Of a DNA stretch of 64,000 bases, positions 19,172 to 31,181 are shown piece after piece; within the stretch, counting starts at the first letter, position 1; each line of letters begins with the position of its first letter. A program made the translations under genes and the position numbers. Origin of the DNA: Azospirillum sp. OGB3 (GTDB lineage: Bacteria; Pseudomonadota; Alphaproteobacteria; Azospirillales; Azospirillaceae); the NCBI RefSeq assembly GCF_014192915.1, contig NZ_JACHYN010000002.1, positions 62,001 to 126,000 on the forward strand. Reading direction: 5' to 3'. The notes below the pieces were generated by a model. That model had not been told where the DNA came from, did no database searches, and saw nothing but the letters and a program-made list of their open reading frames with translations.

Positions 19172-20158
19172 TTACCAGTTGCCCGCCGGGCTCGGCTCGC
19201 CCGCGTGGTGGGCCAGCCAGCGCTCGGCCTCCAGGGCGGCCATGCAGCCCATGCCGGCGGCGGTGACGGCCTGCCGGTACACCTTGTCCTTCACGTCGCC
19301 GGCGGCGAAGACGCCCGGCACGTTGGTGGCCGTCGAGTCGGGGGCGGTGACGATGTAGCCCTCGGAGTCGGTCTCCACCTTGCCCTGGAAGACGGCGGTG
19401 GCCGGCACATGGCCGATGGCGACGAAGACGCCGGCCACCGGGATCACCCGCTCCTCGCCCGACTTCACGTTCTTGACGCGCACGCCGGTGACGCCACGCG
19501 GGTTCCCCATGGAACCGTCGCCCTCGCCGACGATCTCCTCGACGACGCTGTCCCAGACCACCTCGATCTTGGGGTTGCGGAACAGCCGGTCCTGCATGAT
19601 CCGCTCGGCGCGGAAGCCGTCGCGGCGGTGGATGACCGTCACCTTGGAAGCGTGGTTGGTGAGGTACAGCGCCTCCTCCACCGCGGAGTTGCCGCCGCCG
19701 ATCACCGCGACCTCCTTGCCGCGGAAGAAGAAGCCGTCGCAGGTGGCGCAGGCCGAAACGCCGAAGCCGCGGTAGATCTCCTCGCTGGAGATGCCCAGCC
19801 AGCGCGCCTGCGCGCCGGTGGCGATGACGACGCTGTCGGCGGTGTAGGTGTCGCCCGAGTCGCCCTTGCAGACGAAGGGGCGCTGGCTGAAATCGACGTC
19901 GGTGATCAGGTCGAAGACCATCTTGGTCCCGACATGCTCCGCCTGCTTCTGCATCTGCTCCATCAGCCACGGCCCCTGGATGGGGTCGGCGAAGCCGGGA
20001 TAGTTCTCGACGTCGGTGGTGATCATGAGCTGGCCGCCCGGCTGCATCCCCTGCACCATCAGCGGCTGCAGGTTGGCGCGCGCCGCGTAGATGGCCGCGG
20101 TGTAGCCGGCGGGACCGGCGCCGATGATGAGAACCTTGGTGTGGTGGGTGCTGGGCAT
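19172..20158 (-). CDS. trxB: Thioredoxin reductase
   Basis: This 328-residue flavoprotein has the FAD-binding motif GAGPAGYTAAIYAARA (residues 13-28), the redox-active pair Cys137-Cys140 in ACATCDG, the NADPH motif GGGNSAVEEAL and the C-terminal FAD motif GVFAAGDVKD. It reduces thioredoxin with NADPH. The ATG at 20158 gives the standard N-terminus; an upstream in-frame ATG at 20266 would add 36 residues that look non-coding. Confidence 0.96.
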   Translation of the reverse strand: MPSTHHTKVLIIGAGPAGYTAAIYAARANLQPLMVQGMQPGGQLMITTDVENYPGFADPIQGPWLMEQMQKQAEHVGTKMVFDLITDVDFSQRPFVCKGDSGDTYTADSVVIATGAQARWLGISSEEIYRGFGVSACATCDGFFFRGKEVAVIGGGNSAVEEALYLTNHASKVTVIHRRDGFRAERIMQDRLFRNPKIEVVWDSVVEEIVGEGDGSMGNPRGVTGVRVKNVKSGEERVIPVAGVFVAIGHVPATAVFQGKVETDSEGYIVTAPDSTATNVPGVFAAGDVKDKVYRQAVTAAGMGCMAALEAERWLAHHAGEPSPAGNW

Positions 20159-20305
20159 CGCTCTGTCCGTCACGATCTGGGCTGGCGCGGACCATAGGGC
20201 CGCGCCGAACATATGGTCCAGATCCGGCGCGCTGTCACCGGAAAGCCTGCCATGCCGGCCCATCATGGGGAGGATGTTTCACCCCGGCCGTCCGGGAAAC
20301 GCCCA

Positions 20306-20950
20306 TCAATACCGGGCCGGCACGGTTCCCGACCGGTTCTTCAGCCAGGCGCCGACGCGGTGGCGCCACTGTTCGTGCCAGATGTAGACGCTGTTGCGGA
20401 CCCAGTTCATCTGCACGGCGCGGCGCCGGCCCTCGAAGGAATGGTGCCCGTGCCACGAGGTGTCGCAGCGGCGGAAGCACAGCAGCGTGCCCTCGTCCGG
20501 CGGCACCTCGGCGGCGTAATCCTCCAGGTTCGGGCTGCGCAGCACGCGCAGGCGCCCGCCCGACGCCTCCCAGGGCGGGTTCATGTAGATCAGGACGGTG
20601 ACGATCTTGCTGGCCGAATCGGGGTGGATCTTGCCGTCGGTCGCCCGGCACATGCCACGGGCGGTGAACATGGTCGGGTAGCGCGACAGGTCCAGCCCGA
20701 ACTTCTCCGAAAAGGCTTGGCAGACCGCCTCGCCGCGCAGCTCCTCGATCAGAGCGTCGAAGGCCGGCCCCTGCGGGAAGACGCCGAGCGGGATCGAGCC
20801 GGGCTTGTCCACCTTGGGGTAGTCGCGGTGCAGGGCCTCCAGATGCTCCCGCTTCACGAAGCCGGGGACGCAGAGGAAGTCGAACGGCTCGTGCTGAAGC
20901 GGGGTGGCGCGGAAGCGGTCCAGATCCAGCATGGAGGTGGGCATGGACAT
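20306..20950 (-). CDS. 2-oxoglutarate/Fe(II)-dependent oxygenase-like protein, first of a pair
   Basis: This 214-residue protein has the double-stranded beta-helix iron site: HPDSASKIVTVLIYMNPPW gives the His-x-Asp pair, and SWHGHHSFEGRRRAVQMNWV gives the distal His and the 2-oxoglutarate-binding Arg. LRSPNLEDYAAEVPPDEGTLL is also typical. The start at 20950 (MSMPTS) is preferred; a second ATG lies two codons on. The next upstream gene encodes another oxygenase of the same fold, 40 bp away in the same direction. Substrate unknown; protein, amino-acid or lipid hydroxylation are all possible. Confidence 0.82.
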   Translation of the reverse strand: MSMPTSMLDLDRFRATPLQHEPFDFLCVPGFVKREHLEALHRDYPKVDKPGSIPLGVFPQGPAFDALIEELRGEAVCQAFSEKFGLDLSRYPTMFTARGMCRATDGKIHPDSASKIVTVLIYMNPPWEASGGRLRVLRSPNLEDYAAEVPPDEGTLLCFRRCDTSWHGHHSFEGRRRAVQMNWVRNSVYIWHEQWRHRVGAWLKNRSGTVPARY

Positions 20951-20990
20951 GGGGCGGTCTCCAGACGGCAACAATTCAGGCGACGGCAAT

Positions 20991-21647
20991 TCAGGCGACG
21001 GGCGTGTCGGGGAAGGCCAGCTCGTGGCGGGCGCGCCATTCCGGGCCGACATAGTTCACGATGATCGACTTGCGCACGCCGCGGATCGGGCGCGGGGCGA
21101 AGCCATGCCACGTGTTCGTCCCGGGAACGAAGACCAGTCCCCCGTTGAAGGCGTAGGGCGCGCGGGTGACGACGGTGCGGGTGGCGTCCAGCACGTCGGT
21201 GCCCCAGCCGGCGCAGTCCGGCCCCCTGGAGAGATAGATCAGCATCGTGAACTTCTTGACGCCGATGTCGGTGTGCGGCTCCAGCCAGAAGCCGTCGGTG
21301 TCCTGGCAATATTCGATGCGCAGCGAGGTGCCCGCCAGATCGACGCCACAGATGCGCCCGATCGCCTCCGTCACCGCACGGCGCTGGAAGGCCGTGGCGA
21401 CCGCGTCGCAGACGGGATGCTCGGCGCGGCTGCGGGCGCAGAAATAGCTGCGGGTGGCGTTGTTGGTGTCGCGCTTGCCCATGGTGTCGCCGACCGGAGG
21501 CGGTGCCCAGGGCAGGGCGGCGATGCCGTCCGCGGTCTCCTCGGGAAGCGCGCGCGACAACAGCCAGTGGCGATAGGGGTCATCCTTGGTCGGGGCGTCG
21601 TCCAGGCAGCGGATGAAGGCGTCCTGGACCGCGTCGGGCGAAACCAT
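20991..21647 (-). CDS. 2-oxoglutarate/Fe(II)-dependent oxygenase-like protein, second of a pair
   Basis: This 218-residue protein shows FWLEPHTDIGVKKFTMLIYL (His-x-Asp iron ligands) and NTWHGFAPRPIRGVRKSIIV (distal His and 2-oxoglutarate Arg). The N-terminal region PYRHWLLSRALPEETADGIAALPW is not shared with its neighbour. It is transcribed ahead of the other oxygenase gene with a 40-bp gap, so the two probably work together or on related substrates. The two differ enough that this is not a recent duplication. Confidence 0.82.
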   Translation of the reverse strand: MVSPDAVQDAFIRCLDDAPTKDDPYRHWLLSRALPEETADGIAALPWAPPPVGDTMGKRDTNNATRSYFCARSRAEHPVCDAVATAFQRRAVTEAIGRICGVDLAGTSLRIEYCQDTDGFWLEPHTDIGVKKFTMLIYLSRGPDCAGWGTDVLDATRTVVTRAPYAFNGGLVFVPGTNTWHGFAPRPIRGVRKSIIVNYVGPEWRARHELAFPDTPVA

Positions 21648-21812
21648 GCGAAAAGATCCAATGCGTCCAAGCGGTAAAGTCGAATTACCACGCGCCGGGA
21701 CACGCGCTAAATGAATTAGCGTTCATGAACCGTTTGACAGGATTCTCTCCCGAACAGTGCAAGCAGACAACGATACGTCGTGCCATCGCGGAGCGGGGGT
21801 GTGCTCCGGATT

Positions 21813-22808
21813 TCATGCGCCATGCTTGGCTCGGTGGGCCAAAAGACGATGGCGCAACTCGTCGGCGACTTGCCGGGTGTCGTCCAACGTTGGGTAAGTC
21901 CAGTGGTCCAGGGCTCCGGTGAAGGGCCGGGTGAAGCCTTCCTTGTAGAGTGCTTCATGGAAGTTGCGGAATTTCGGTGAACCGCCCTCCAACTCGATCA
22001 CATAGACCGGCTTTCCGGTGGAGCAGGCCTCGGAGGTCATGGACACGCTGTCGCAGGTCACCACCACGGCGTCGGCGAGCCCGAGATAGGCGAAATAGGG
22101 ATTCTCCCCCGTGCCGTCCCACACCTCCGCCGGCAGGCCGTTCAGGCGGGCGCGCAGGATCGCCTCGTTGTCGGCGCCGGTGCGGCGCGACGGGGTGACC
22201 ATCAGACCGGCCCCCTTGCCGCGGGCCAGTTCCGACAGCTTCTCCGCGACGTCGCCCATGATGGTCGGGGTCAGGGCGTAGACGCCGTTGGTGCCGCCGA
22301 TCAGCACGGCGACCCGCGGGTGGGGCAGGTCGGCGAGCCGGGGGGCGTGGCGCTGCGCGGCCTCGGCCAGCAGCTTGGGCGTCACGCGGTGCAGGGCGCC
22401 GCGGGTGGCCATGACGTTGGGGCCGCGCAGCCGGTCGTGGCGGGGCACCACGACGAGGCCGAAGTGGCGCGGGTTGATCTGCGGGTCCTGGATGTAGACG
22501 GTGAAGGTCCGCCCGCGCGACTGCTTGCTGGCGGCCAGCAACGGCGCGATGGCCTGGCGCCCCGACCCGATCATCAGGTCGGGCCAGGGCGCGCGGATGG
22601 GATCGCCCTCCGGCCCGGCGGCGAAGCGGTTGCCCAGCCGCAGGAAGGGGCTGAGCTGGCGCCACGGGCTGCGCAGCCGCACGCGCTTCACGACGGGAGT
22701 GAGGCCCAGCGCCTCGGCGAGGCCGATGCACTGGTTTTCCATGCCGGGCTTGCCGTCCGACACGACCCAGCAGGTGAGGGAACCGGAAAGGGAGGACTGC
22801 ATCGTCAC
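21813..22808 (-). CDS. ELM1/DUF1022-family protein
   Basis: This 331-residue protein matches the mitochondrial-fission ELM1-like family: CWVVSDGKPGMENQCIGLAEALG near the N-terminus, DLMIGSGRQAIAPLLAA, TVYIQDPQINPRHFGLVVVPRHD, VLIGGTNGVYAL and VVVTCDSVSMTSEACSTGKPVYVIELEG. The fold resembles GT-B glycosyltransferases, with the C-terminal motif in the sugar-nucleotide region. Bacterial function is not established. It is upstream of the two oxygenase genes on the same strand, with a 165-bp gap. A minus-strand promoter probably lies between it and lrp. Confidence 0.85.
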   Translation of the reverse strand: MTMQSSLSGSLTCWVVSDGKPGMENQCIGLAEALGLTPVVKRVRLRSPWRQLSPFLRLGNRFAAGPEGDPIRAPWPDLMIGSGRQAIAPLLAASKQSRGRTFTVYIQDPQINPRHFGLVVVPRHDRLRGPNVMATRGALHRVTPKLLAEAAQRHAPRLADLPHPRVAVLIGGTNGVYALTPTIMGDVAEKLSELARGKGAGLMVTPSRRTGADNEAILRARLNGLPAEVWDGTGENPYFAYLGLADAVVVTCDSVSMTSEACSTGKPVYVIELEGGSPKFRNFHEALYKEGFTRPFTGALDHWTYPTLDDTRQVADELRHRLLAHRAKHGA

Positions 22809-22911
22809 ACGAATGGTTTGGGGGTGCGTCTGGTTGTCGCGCCTGGGTGGGCGTCGGGGCTGGATACATCGATGGAAAGTTTTTCCACCGGCGCCGATAC
22901 GGGTTTCTTGC

Positions 22912-22940
22912 TTGGCGTCGATGGCTGCGCCGTGTAATAT
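22912..22940 (+). promoter_or_regulatory. Probable sigma-70 promoter of lrp
   Basis: TTGGCG at 22912-22917 is separated by 17 bp from TAATAT at 22935-22940, which is 39 bp before the lrp start. It is the only good sigma-70 match in this gap. Confidence 0.45.
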
Positions 22941-22978
22941 CCTTTCTTCAAATCACCCCCGGAGCGACCGAGCAAACC

Positions 22979-23533
22979 ATGCGGCGGGTCAAACTCGACC
23001 GAATTGACCGGCGGATTTTGCGCGACCTGCAAAATGACGGCCGGATGACCAACGTAGAACTCGCGAGGCGTGCCGGCATCTCTGCCCCTCCGTGTTTGCG
23101 GCGTGTCCGCGCCTTGGAAGAGGCGGGCTTCATCCGCGGCTATCACGCCGACATCAACCCCGACGCGCTCGGGTTCGGTGTCACCGTGTTCGCCCAGGTT
23201 GGCCTGTCCAGCCAAGCTGAAGTGGACCTAAAGAAATTCGAGGAACTCGTCAACTCCTGGCCCATGGTGCGTGAGTGCAACATGCTGGCTGGCGAGTATG
23301 ATTTCCTGCTGAAGATCGTGGCGGAGGACTGGGACGACTACCAGCGCTTTCTGACCACGAAGCTGACGGCGGCGCCCAACGTGGCGCACGTCAAGTCGGC
23401 CCTGTCGATCCGCACGTCGAAGCACACGCCCGGTGTGCCGATCGACGTCGACTCGCCGGACATCCCCGATTCGCTGGAGGATGACGACGAGGAGGTTGAG
23501 GACGAGTCCTCGACCCGTGTGGCACGCCGCTGA
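22979..23533 (+). CDS. Lrp/AsnC family transcriptional regulator
   Basis: This 184-residue protein has an N-terminal helix-turn-helix (LDRIDRRILRDLQNDGRMTNVELARRAGISAPPCLRRVRALEEAGFI, about residues 5-55) and the C-terminal RAM ligand-binding domain (VTVFAQVGL, VRECNMLAGEYDFLLKIVAEDWDDYQRFL). A long acidic tail (DSLEDDDEEVEDESS) is unusual; most Lrp proteins end near residue 160. It is monocistronic. Proximity to trxB, greA and carB is a common alphaproteobacterial arrangement. Confidence 0.93.
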   Translation: MRRVKLDRIDRRILRDLQNDGRMTNVELARRAGISAPPCLRRVRALEEAGFIRGYHADINPDALGFGVTVFAQVGLSSQAEVDLKKFEELVNSWPMVRECNMLAGEYDFLLKIVAEDWDDYQRFLTTKLTAAPNVAHVKSALSIRTSKHTPGVPIDVDSPDIPDSLEDDDEEVEDESSTRVARR

Positions 23534-23782
23534 CGCGGCTTCGCACCGACGCATAGCCATTCACGGACAGCCGGCATCGCACCCACCTGTGGGGCGCGTT
23601 GCCGGCTGTTCGCGTTCCGGGGGCAGACGTCCTCGCGTAATTTTATGACGCCGAGCATTTCCGAAAATGGATTCCTGCCCGTCTTCGCACATGCGATGTT
23701 TTTCGCGGCGAAGGTGCTAAACTTGCGCGACACCGACTCCGCCGCTTTTGCCCGTGACGATTTTGTCCGTGATCGGGAGACG

Positions 23783-24697
23783 ATGATGGCCTCACCCCGC
23801 CGCCGTGCCCTTCCGCCGCGCCTGTTCCTGCCGACGCTGGCGCTCGCCGCCGCCTTGGCCCTGCCGCCCCTGCTCGGCTCTCCGCCGGCCGCAGCGGCCA
23901 CGCCGGGCGTCCATGCGGAGGAGATTGTCCGCTTCCCCTCGCTCGACGCCGACCTGACCAGCGGCGCCCCGACCCCCCTGACCGGGCGCTTCCTGCGCCC
24001 CAAGGCCGACGGGCCCCATCCCACCGTCGTCCTTCTGCACGGCTGCAGCGGCCTCTACGCCAAGACCGGGAGGGTGGCGTCCCGGCACATCGACTGGGCG
24101 CTGACGCTGCGCGAGCAGGGTTACGCGGTGCTGATGGTGGACAGCTTCGGCCCGCGCGGCGTGGCGGAGGTCTGCACGGTCAAGGACCGCTCCGTTCGGG
24201 CGACGGAGGAGCGCAAGCGCGACGCCTGGGCAGCGCTGGCTTATCTGCGCGCGCGCAGCGACGTGGACAGCGACCGGATCGCCCTGATGGGCTGGTCGCA
24301 GGGGGCGGGCACGGTGTTGGCCGCCTATGGGCCGGGTGGGCAGGGGAACGGCTTCCGCGCCGCCATCGCCTTCTATCCCGGCTGCCGGACTCCGCTGAGC
24401 GACGCCGACTGGCAGCCGGAAGGGCCGTTGCTGATGCTGCTGGGCGGCAAGGACGAATGGACCCCGGCCGAGCGCTGCCTGGAACTGGCGAACCGCGAAC
24501 CGGTGAAGGAGCGCACCGAGGTGGTGGTCTACCCCGACGCCCATCACGGCTTCGACTCCCCCCATTCGCCGCTGCGCAAGCGCCGCAATCTGGCGACCGC
24601 CCCGGCGGGCGAGGCGACGGTCGGCACCGACGAGTCCGCCCGCAAGGACGCCATCGAACGGGTCAGCGCCTTCCTGGCGGAGCGGCTGCGGGGGTAG
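23783..24697 (+). CDS. Exported dienelactone-hydrolase-like alpha/beta hydrolase
   Basis: The 304-residue precursor has an N-terminal signal peptide (basic RRRALPPR, then LFLPTLALAAALALPPLLG, cleavage near AAAA-TPG). The hydrolase core has the HGCSGLYAKTG loop, nucleophile elbow GWSQGAG (Ser in place of the Cys of classical dienelactone hydrolase), DEWTP for the acid and HHGFD for the histidine. GGGAG lies five bases before the ATG at 23783. It is probably a periplasmic esterase of unknown substrate. Confidence 0.85.
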   Translation: MMASPRRRALPPRLFLPTLALAAALALPPLLGSPPAAAATPGVHAEEIVRFPSLDADLTSGAPTPLTGRFLRPKADGPHPTVVLLHGCSGLYAKTGRVASRHIDWALTLREQGYAVLMVDSFGPRGVAEVCTVKDRSVRATEERKRDAWAALAYLRARSDVDSDRIALMGWSQGAGTVLAAYGPGGQGNGFRAAIAFYPGCRTPLSDADWQPEGPLLMLLGGKDEWTPAERCLELANREPVKERTEVVVYPDAHHGFDSPHSPLRKRRNLATAPAGEATVGTDESARKDAIERVSAFLAERLRG

Positions 24698-24724
24698 GAA
24701 GGCGGGTCACGGGTGAAAACAAAG

Positions 24725-24757
24725 CGCCCCGCACCGGTTGTCGGTGCGGGGCGTTTC
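24725..24757. terminator. Bidirectional terminator between hydrolase and greA
   Basis: A 12-bp perfect stem (CGCCCCGCACCG / CGGTGCGGGGCG) encloses a 5-nt loop, with AAAACAAAG to the left and TTTC to the right. The two flanking genes converge on it. Confidence 0.85.
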
Positions 24758-24819
24758 GGTTCGCGGTCGGTGGCGGGGCTTGGGTCTTGTGGACCGGCCC
24801 CTGAAGCTTGAACCCGCGC

Positions 24820-25293
24820 TTACTTGAAGGCGACGGTGACGATCTCGTAGACCTTGGAGCCGCCGGGGGTGGAGACCTCCACGCTGTCGCCGACCGATTT
24901 GTTGATCAGCGCGCGGGCCAGCGGCGCCTGGATGGACAGCATGCCGTTCTTGATGTCGCTCTCGTCCTGGCCGACGATCTGGTAGGTGATCTCCTCGTCG
25001 GTGTCCTCGTCCGCGAGCGTGACGGTGGCGCCGAACTTCACCGAACTGCCGGACAGCTTCGTCGGGTCGATGACCTCGGCGCGGCTGATCTTGTCCTCCA
25101 GCTCCGCGACGCGGCCCTCGATGAAGCTCTGGCGTTCACGCGCGGCGGTGTATTCGGCGTTTTCCGACAGGTCCCCGTGCTCACGCGCCTCGGCGATCGC
25201 CTTGATGACGTTGGGCCGTTCGACAGTCTTGAGGTGCTTCAACTCCTCTTGCAGGCGGTTGTATCCCGCCGCAGTCATTGGAACTTTTTCCAT
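24820..25293 (-). CDS. greA: Transcription elongation factor GreA
   Basis: This 157-residue protein begins [19 protein letters not shown] and has the N-terminal coiled-coil with the acidic tip [17 protein letters not shown], then the C-terminal FKBP-like domain ([32 protein letters not shown]-like [15 protein letters not shown]). GreA stimulates transcript cleavage in backtracked RNA polymerase. It follows carB by 82 bp on the same strand, the usual alphaproteobacterial carB-greA order. Confidence 0.97.
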   Translation of the reverse strand: MEKVPMTAAGYNRLQEELKHLKTVERPNVIKAIAEAREHGDLSENAEYTAARERQSFIEGRVAELEDKISRAEVIDPTKLSGSSVKFGATVTLADEDTDEEITYQIVGQDESDIKNGMLSIQAPLARALINKSVGDSVEVSTPGGSKVYEIVTVAFK

Positions 25294-25375
25294 CGTTCAA
25301 TCCATCACCATGCCGACGCAGCGCCCTGGGAAAGCTACGGCGCGGCGGAGGAGGTCCGCCGCGCCGTAAACCGTC

Positions 25376-28627
<3,252 letters not shown>

Positions 28628-28654
28628 GGGTCCGCTTCTCGACGTTCGTGCAGC

Positions 28655-28707
28655 AAAAGCCCCCTCGCGCCATTGGCCCCCTGGCGGGGGCGCGGGTGTG
28701 AGGGGGC
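28655..28707 (-). promoter_or_regulatory. Terminator-like hairpin in the carB leader (possible attenuator)
   Basis: In the carB transcript, GCCCCCTC and GCGCC pair with GGCGC and GAGGGGGC, and TTTT follows at 28658-28655, about 28 nt before the ATG. An inner hairpin (GCCCCC-TGGC-GGGGGC, 28676-28691) uses part of the same sequence and excludes the longer stem, as in an attenuator switch. A TATAAA at 28742-28737 could be the -10 box. The sequence also recalls GC-rich dispersed repeats, so a fortuitous repeat is possible. Confidence 0.45.
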
Positions 28708-28949
28708 ACGGATCAATATGTCGTTGCGAGGCCCCTTTATAGGGAACAAGGCGGCGCGGGGGAAGGGGTGGGATGATGCGCGGGCCACATGTCTGAAACA
28801 TCGCCAGCGGGCGGCGAGGCAAGGCTTGAACCTGCGCCGAAAGGGCGTCATCAATCGGGGTGCGCCGGAAACCCGGCGCTTTCCGACATCGACCAGCGGG
28901 AGAAGCCCGCACACCTTGACCTGATTGCCGCCGGAGTTCGCGCCCCACG

Positions 28950-29771
28950 ATGACCCACGCTTTCGCCAAGGACAGCCGCGCCTGCGCCGCCTGCGTTTCG
29001 TGGGGGGGCGACCGCGCCCTGTCGGACGACAACACGCTCGTCCACGTCGACCGCTACAGCGCGGAGGGGGAGTGCCGGACGGCGACCAGCCAGGATTACC
29101 GGAAGGTCACACGCTCCTACCACACCTGCCCGACCTGGGCGCCGCTGCCGATGCTGAAGAAGCATGGCGGGCGCCCGGAGCGCCAGCCGGTCTTCGCCAG
29201 CCGCCCCGCCCCCGCCTCCGCGCCGAAGCCGGTCCCGGAGCCTGTGGCCGCAGCGCCGGTGCGCGTGGTCACGGCCGCCGCCCCCGCCGTTCCGCCGCCG
29301 CCGCCCGCGCCGCCGGTCTGCCGGTCGGAGCCGCTGGACCTCGAGCAGATTCCGCAGATCGCCAGCCTGCTCTACGTCCATTGGCGGCGCGTCGGCCGCG
29401 GGCGCCCGATGCCGGAGGCACGCGACATCGACACCGCGCAGATCCGCGAATGCGTGCCGCGCCTGTGCCTGATGGAGCCGTTGCGCGGCGGCGAGGATTT
29501 CCTCTACCGCGCCTGCGGGCGGGCGGTGCAGCGCCGGATCGGCCAGCGCGCGGTGCCGCGCCCGGTCAGCGACTGCCACCCCGCCGAGGCGGCGGCGCGT
29601 TTCAACGCCGACCTGCGCGCCTGCCTGGAGACAGGGGAACCGCGCGGCCTTCTGGTGCGCGACGACCCGATGCTGCCGGGGGCGCGCTTCGTCGAACTGC
29701 TGCTGCCGCTGTCCGACGAGGACGGCCGCCCGGCCCGCGTGCTGGCCTTCCGGCACGTGCCGGGGGGCTGA
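28950..29771 (+). CDS. PAS-like domain protein with N-terminal cysteine motif
   Basis: This 273-residue protein has three parts. The N-terminus ([20 protein letters not shown]) holds a CxxC pair (Cys12, Cys15) and two more cysteines (in GECRT and YHTCPT), a possible zinc or Fe-S site. A Pro/Ala-rich linker (about residues 80-125) follows. The C-terminus ([59 protein letters not shown]) resembles the PAS_5 family of single-domain proteins common in Azospirillum. It lacks an output domain. It is divergent from carB. Confidence 0.7.
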   Translation: MTHAFAKDSRACAACVSWGGDRALSDDNTLVHVDRYSAEGECRTATSQDYRKVTRSYHTCPTWAPLPMLKKHGGRPERQPVFASRPAPASAPKPVPEPVAAAPVRVVTAAAPAVPPPPPAPPVCRSEPLDLEQIPQIASLLYVHWRRVGRGRPMPEARDIDTAQIRECVPRLCLMEPLRGGEDFLYRACGRAVQRRIGQRAVPRPVSDCHPAEAAARFNADLRACLETGEPRGLLVRDDPMLPGARFVELLLPLSDEDGRPARVLAFRHVPGG

Positions 29772-29784
29772 CGGGAGCGGCGCG

Positions 29785-30186
29785 GTGCCCTGGAGCGCGC
29801 AACCTCCACCGGATGGGCCGTCTCCCGGAACGCCGGCCCCGGCGCCCGGCGACGCCAAGCCGGCCGGTGGCGCCGACATGGTGGGGGTCTGGCCCTCCGC
29901 CGTGTGGATCGCCGTCGGCACGCTCTTCTATCTGGAGAACCCGCAGAGCTTCGCCGGCTGGAAGGGCGCGCTCTATTACGTGGTCGGCACCGCCGCCGTG
30001 GCGCTGGTGATCGGCCTCGTCAGCCTGAATCTGCGCCGCGCCATAACCGGCATGCTGGCCGAGGTGTTTCCCCGCCGCGACCGCTTCACCGACCTCGTGA
30101 GCCTGATGCTGCGGCTGATGCTGGCGACCGCGGAAGGCATGCTGGTGGCTTTGCTCGCCCGCTGGACACTGGGCGGGCTGGGGTAG
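29785..30186 (+). CDS. Small three-helix membrane protein, hypothetical
   Basis: A GTG at 29785, 13 bp after the previous stop, starts a 133-residue protein. A Pro-rich N-terminus precedes three hydrophobic segments (WPSAVWIAVGTLFYL, LYYVVGTAAVALVIGLVSL, LMLRLMLATAEGMLVALLA). I do not recognise the family. Close spacing suggests cotranscription with the PAS gene. An internal ATG at 29878 is an alternative start. Confidence 0.6.
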   Translation: MPWSAQPPPDGPSPGTPAPAPGDAKPAGGADMVGVWPSAVWIAVGTLFYLENPQSFAGWKGALYYVVGTAAVALVIGLVSLNLRRAITGMLAEVFPRRDRFTDLVSLMLRLMLATAEGMLVALLARWTLGGLG

Positions 30187-30263
30187 GGTGGCCCTTCGCC
30201 AACCAATCGGCGCTACACTGGACGTCTCGGGACCGGACGTCCCAGGGGATCACATGTGACATC

Positions 30264-30403
30264 CCCTCTCCCGTCCCAGGAGAGGGAAGGGGCCCACGCA
30301 ATGCGTGGGAAGGGTGAGGGTGCTTCCAAGAAGCAGTGCCCTGATCCTCGTGCGACCCTCACCCGCCCGCTGCGCGGGCACCCTCTCCCGGGACGGGAGA
30401 GGG
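30264..30403. repeat. 140-bp multi-hairpin dispersed repeat, copy A
   Basis: Both ends are the same hairpin, CCCTCTCCCG paired with an inverted copy (the left one has one mismatch). Between them lie CCCACGC/GCGTGGG, GGTGAGGGT/ACCCTCACC flanking a variable core, and GCCCGC/GCGGGC. The reverse complement of 45471-45610 has the same length and order of parts, with near-identical arms. It sits between a hypothetical membrane-protein gene and mgtC-like gene and could act as a terminator for the former. Confidence 0.88.
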
Positions 30404-30439
30404 GGTTGAACGCCAAATACGATAGCCGTGGGAGGGGCC

Positions 30440-31168
30440 ATGCTGAACCTGTCCGCCTACTGGTCGCCGGCCGAACTGGCCGTCAACGGCGTCATCCTGC
30501 TGCATCTGGTCGGGGCGCTGGGGCTCGGCATCCTGATGGGGTACGAGCGCTCCTTCCACGGGCGGGCGGCGGGGATGCGGACCTATGCGCTGGTCTGCCT
30601 CGCCTCGACGGCGCTGACCGTCGTCAACGCCTATCCGGGACTGTGGTACGGCGGCATCGGGAACGGAAGCGGTGGGGGCGGCGACCCGACGCGGGTCATC
30701 CAGGGCATCGTGACGGGCATCGGTTTCCTCGGCGCCGGGGTCATCATGCGGGAGGGCTTCTCCATCCGTGGCCTGTCCACCGCGGCGTCGATCTGGACGG
30801 CAGCGGCGATCGGGGTGACCATCGGGCTGGGCTTCTACGCCGCAGCCATCGGTGCGGCCTTCCTGGTCATTCTGGTGATGAGCGCCTTCCAAAGGCTGGA
30901 GGCGGTGCTGCCCCACCACACGGTGGTCCAGGTGATGCTGGTGTTCGAGCGCGAGCACGCGCCCCCGGCGGAGATGCTTCGCGTCAAGGCGCTGGAGCAC
31001 GGCTACGAGATCGTGTCCTGGGCCTTCCATCTGCGCAATGGCAGCGGCCACTTGGAGTATCAGCTCACGCTCCAGGCCAACGGCACGCCGGACCCGATGG
31101 AGCTGATCGACAAGCTCGCCCACAGCAGCCGGGTGGTGGAGTTCCGCCTGTCGCCGTCGCGCATGTGA
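30440..31168 (+). CDS. MgtC/SapB family membrane protein
   Basis: This 242-residue protein has an N-terminal membrane domain of about five helices with the family motifs LGLGILMGYERSFHGRAAGMRTYALVCL and GIGFLGAGVIMREGFSIRGLSTAASIW, and a C-terminal soluble ACT-like region (VVQVMLVFEREH, LEYQLTLQAN). MgtC proteins affect Mg2+ limitation responses and F-type ATPase in pathogens; the role in a soil bacterium is unknown. GGGAGGGG precedes the ATG at 30440. Confidence 0.92.
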   Translation: MLNLSAYWSPAELAVNGVILLHLVGALGLGILMGYERSFHGRAAGMRTYALVCLASTALTVVNAYPGLWYGGIGNGSGGGGDPTRVIQGIVTGIGFLGAGVIMREGFSIRGLSTAASIWTAAAIGVTIGLGFYAAAIGAAFLVILVMSAFQRLEAVLPHHTVVQVMLVFEREHAPPAEMLRVKALEHGYEIVSWAFHLRNGSGHLEYQLTLQANGTPDPMELIDKLAHSSRVVEFRLSPSRM

Positions 31169-31181
31169 GGCGCCGGAGCGC

